This document shows positions 31,161 through 32,325 of a stretch of DNA of 32,325 nucleotides, piece by piece; position 1 is the first letter of the stretch, and each line of letters starts with the position of its first letter. The notes under the pieces are model-generated. The model was not told the DNA's origin and ran no database searches. It saw only the letters and a program-made list of their open reading frames with translations. The translations under genes were made by a program, and so were the position numbers. This stretch comes from Streptomyces sp. TRM64462 (GTDB taxonomy: Bacteria; Actinomycetota; Actinomycetes; Streptomycetales; Streptomycetaceae). The DNA lies in contig NZ_JABWDV010000464.1 in NCBI RefSeq assembly GCF_013362995.1, positions 1-32,325 of the forward strand. Reading direction: 5' to 3'.

Positions 31161-31325
31161 ATGGCCGATTCCAAGAAGCCGAGCGGCGGTGGCAAGCCCA
31201 ACGCCAAGCCGGCGGCCCCTTCCGAGCGACGCGGCCAGACCCCTATGAGGCAGCCACGCTTGATGCCGGGTCGCCCGCCGTCCCCGCCGGCCCCGCCCTC
31301 TCCCCCGTCGCAGGCGAATGAGTGA
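31161..31325 (+). CDS. Small proline-rich disordered protein
   Basis: A 54-residue protein (MADSKKPSGGGKPNAKPAAP to SPPSQANE) with an excellent AAGGAG site 6 bases before the ATG. It is Lys/Gly/Pro-rich at first and then almost a Pro-Ser-Ala tail, with no helix or motif; likely unfolded. Its last 83 bases overlap the 3' end of the convergent DUF6338 gene. I do not recognise a family. Confidence 0.5.
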   Translation: MADSKKPSGGGKPNAKPAAPSERRGQTPMRQPRLMPGRPPSPPAPPSPPSQANE

Positions 31326-31944
31326 CGAACATGGCCACGATCCTGCGCGCTGAGATGCAGACGGCTCCCGCAGGATAGGGCTGAGCCTCTCCGGTCGCGC
31401 CTGGTGGGCGATATCGGATTGGCTCGACCAGAATGATGTCCCGGTCGGGTGAATCCTCCGCGCTCGTGTTGAACGCTCCAGGGCACCCCTCGACGAGAGA
31501 TCCGTCATCGAGCAAGCACGCCACGTTGATCTCCACCGCAATCGGGTACTTCCACTGCTTGAACATCTGCCACCAGGCGGATGTTGCTGATGGGTGCGGT
31601 TCCTTGCCGTACCGCCAGGCTGCCAGGCCCGCCAGGGTGGACGCCGTGAGGAGCATGCCCACCGTCCAAAGCGTGAGTGAGGCATAGTGACGTTCCGTAT
31701 AAGTCGTGCCCTCGCGGATTAGGCGGCCTACATCCGGCGTCATCCCCGGCCAGCAAGCTCGCACACCGGCAAACACTCCGAGGACCACCAGCTCGGTGAG
31801 CACGCTGCAGAAGACCACTGTGCCCGTTTCGCGGAATGGGGACATGCGGCGTTCGGAACTCATTCGCTCGCGGACCACCACGTACGTAAGACCCGGCAGC
31901 AGGAGCACCACCAGCAGCAGGAGTCCGATAGGCGTAGTGGGCAC
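31243..31944 (-). CDS. DUF6338 membrane protein
   Basis: A 233-residue protein with three hydrophobic helices (LLLLVVLLLPGLTYVVV at 8-24; VVFCSVLTELVVLGVFAGV near 43-61; LWTVGMLLTASTLAGLAAW near 91-109) and a cytoplasmic C-terminal half (WWQMFKQWKYPIAVEINVAC, DSPDRDIILVEPIRY). This start and helix order match DUF6338, a family of unknown role that I recall from streptomycetes. The GTG start follows AAGGAAGTGA by about 10 bases. The C-terminal domain has the look of a small beta domain reacting to ligand or partner, but no catalytic motif is seen. Confidence 0.7.
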   Translation of the reverse strand: MPTTPIGLLLLVVLLLPGLTYVVVRERMSSERRMSPFRETGTVVFCSVLTELVVLGVFAGVRACWPGMTPDVGRLIREGTTYTERHYASLTLWTVGMLLTASTLAGLAAWRYGKEPHPSATSAWWQMFKQWKYPIAVEINVACLLDDGSLVEGCPGAFNTSAEDSPDRDIILVEPIRYRPPGATGEAQPYPAGAVCISARRIVAMFVTHSPATGERAGPAGTAGDPASSVAAS

Positions 31945-31984
31945 GGGCAGATCACTTCCTTGGTAGGGGATCGCCGTACAGGCT

Positions 31985-32023
31985 AGGCCGTTTCCTTCGG
32001 ATCATCTGATCGTTGGTTGATGC
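31985..32023. mobile_element. Probable left end of the IS5-type element
   Basis: The short non-coding stretch before the transposase begins near TAGGCCGTTTCCTTCGGATC. The partner inverted repeat would lie beyond the window, so the exact boundary is uncertain. Confidence 0.45.
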
Positions 32024-32325
32024 GTGTCGTTGACTGACGCCCAGTGGGCACGCATCGAGCCGTTGCTGCCGGACCGGACACCGAAGCGGGGTGGCCGGTG
32101 GCGGGACCACCGGCAGGTGATCGACGCGATCGCCTTCAAGTACCGCACCGGCACTCCGTGGATGGAGCTGCCCGAGCACTTCGGCTCATGGAAAGGCGCC
32201 CACAACCGGCTGCGGAAATGGGCCGCCGACGGCACCTGGGAGAAGGTCTTCACCGCCCTGCTCGCCCAGGCCGACGCCGAAGGCGACCTCGACTGGGTCG
32301 TCGCGGTCGACTCCACGATCGTCCG
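32024..32325 (+). CDS. IS5-family transposase, 3' end outside window
   Basis: The first 100 residues of a transposase. VSLTDAQWARIEPLLPDRTP is the typical N-terminal IS5/IS4 start, followed by HRQVIDAIAFKYRTGTPWME and WKGAHNRLRKWAADGTWEKV. The first catalytic Asp is reached at VVAVDSTIV just before the window ends. The GTG at 32024 is chosen by homology to this start. The preceding GGCCGTTTCCTTCGGATC (from about 31987) probably belongs to the element's left end. Only the upstream part is visible, so intactness cannot be judged. Confidence 0.85.
   Translation, partial: MSLTDAQWARIEPLLPDRTPKRGGRWRDHRQVIDAIAFKYRTGTPWMELPEHFGSWKGAHNRLRKWAADGTWEKVFTALLAQADAEGDLDWVVAVDSTIV

Overview
The window is high-GC actinobacterial DNA, almost certainly from a Streptomyces chromosome. 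Third codon positions are strongly G/C, GTG starts are common, and many proteins belong to families typical of streptomycetes (ECF41/SigJ sigma factor, DUF6338, KefB plus CBS pair, YheO-type regulator). No species can be named from the sequence alone.

Positions 1-4348 hold ion and sulfur housekeeping. The 3' end of a TrkA-type K+ channel regulator is followed by a 27-residue KdpF-like membrane peptide on the other strand. Next come an MFS transporter and a metallo-beta-lactamase/double-rhodanese protein, overlapping by 4 bases on the minus strand. A divergent ArsR-rhodanese fusion regulator faces them; together they look like a sulfane-sulfur sensing and detoxification module.

Positions 4658-11144 are a tightly packed five-gene plus-strand operon. 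It encodes an SbnA-like and an SbnB-like enzyme (2,3-diaminopropionate synthesis), a large FAD/NAD(P)-binding protein, a cystathionine gamma-synthase/lyase-like PLP enzyme and a BenE-type transporter. All junctions after sbnB overlap by 4-7 bases. This is the best candidate for an uncharacterised small-molecule pathway. Convergent to it, on the minus strand, are a class I/II aminotransferase and a YheO/PAS-HTH regulator, preceded by two tandem TGGAC-N5-GTCCA dyads.

Positions 13003-17730 hold a GNAT acetyltransferase with a 15-bp tandem repeat upstream, a small membrane protein, gene remnants, a KefB-type cation/proton antiporter, a CBS-domain protein, an SDR fragment and a four-helix membrane protein. 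Positions 17848-20114 hold an ECF41-type sigma factor followed by an NDH-2-like flavoprotein, the usual arrangement of this sigma group with its target.

Positions 20225-30720 are bracketed by two same-strand tRNA 3'-end remnants, each followed by a near-identical hairpin; the second is the anticodon loop to 3' end of a glycine tRNA (CCC). In between are a Tat-exported FAD oxidase, a frameshifted gene, an MpaB/Lcp-type oxygenase, a decayed copy of the FAD oxidase, a decayed SigJ-like sigma factor, an unknown 371-aa protein, an alpha/beta hydrolase plus MerR pair, a thioredoxin-reductase-like protein without its CxxC, and a DUF4365 nuclease-fold protein. TGTGGCACG-type repeats with the same flanking motif occur at 25231-25280 and 30811-30850. 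This looks like an eroded integrative element or island. After it come a proline-rich small protein, a DUF6338 membrane protein and the start of an IS5-type transposase cut by the window end.
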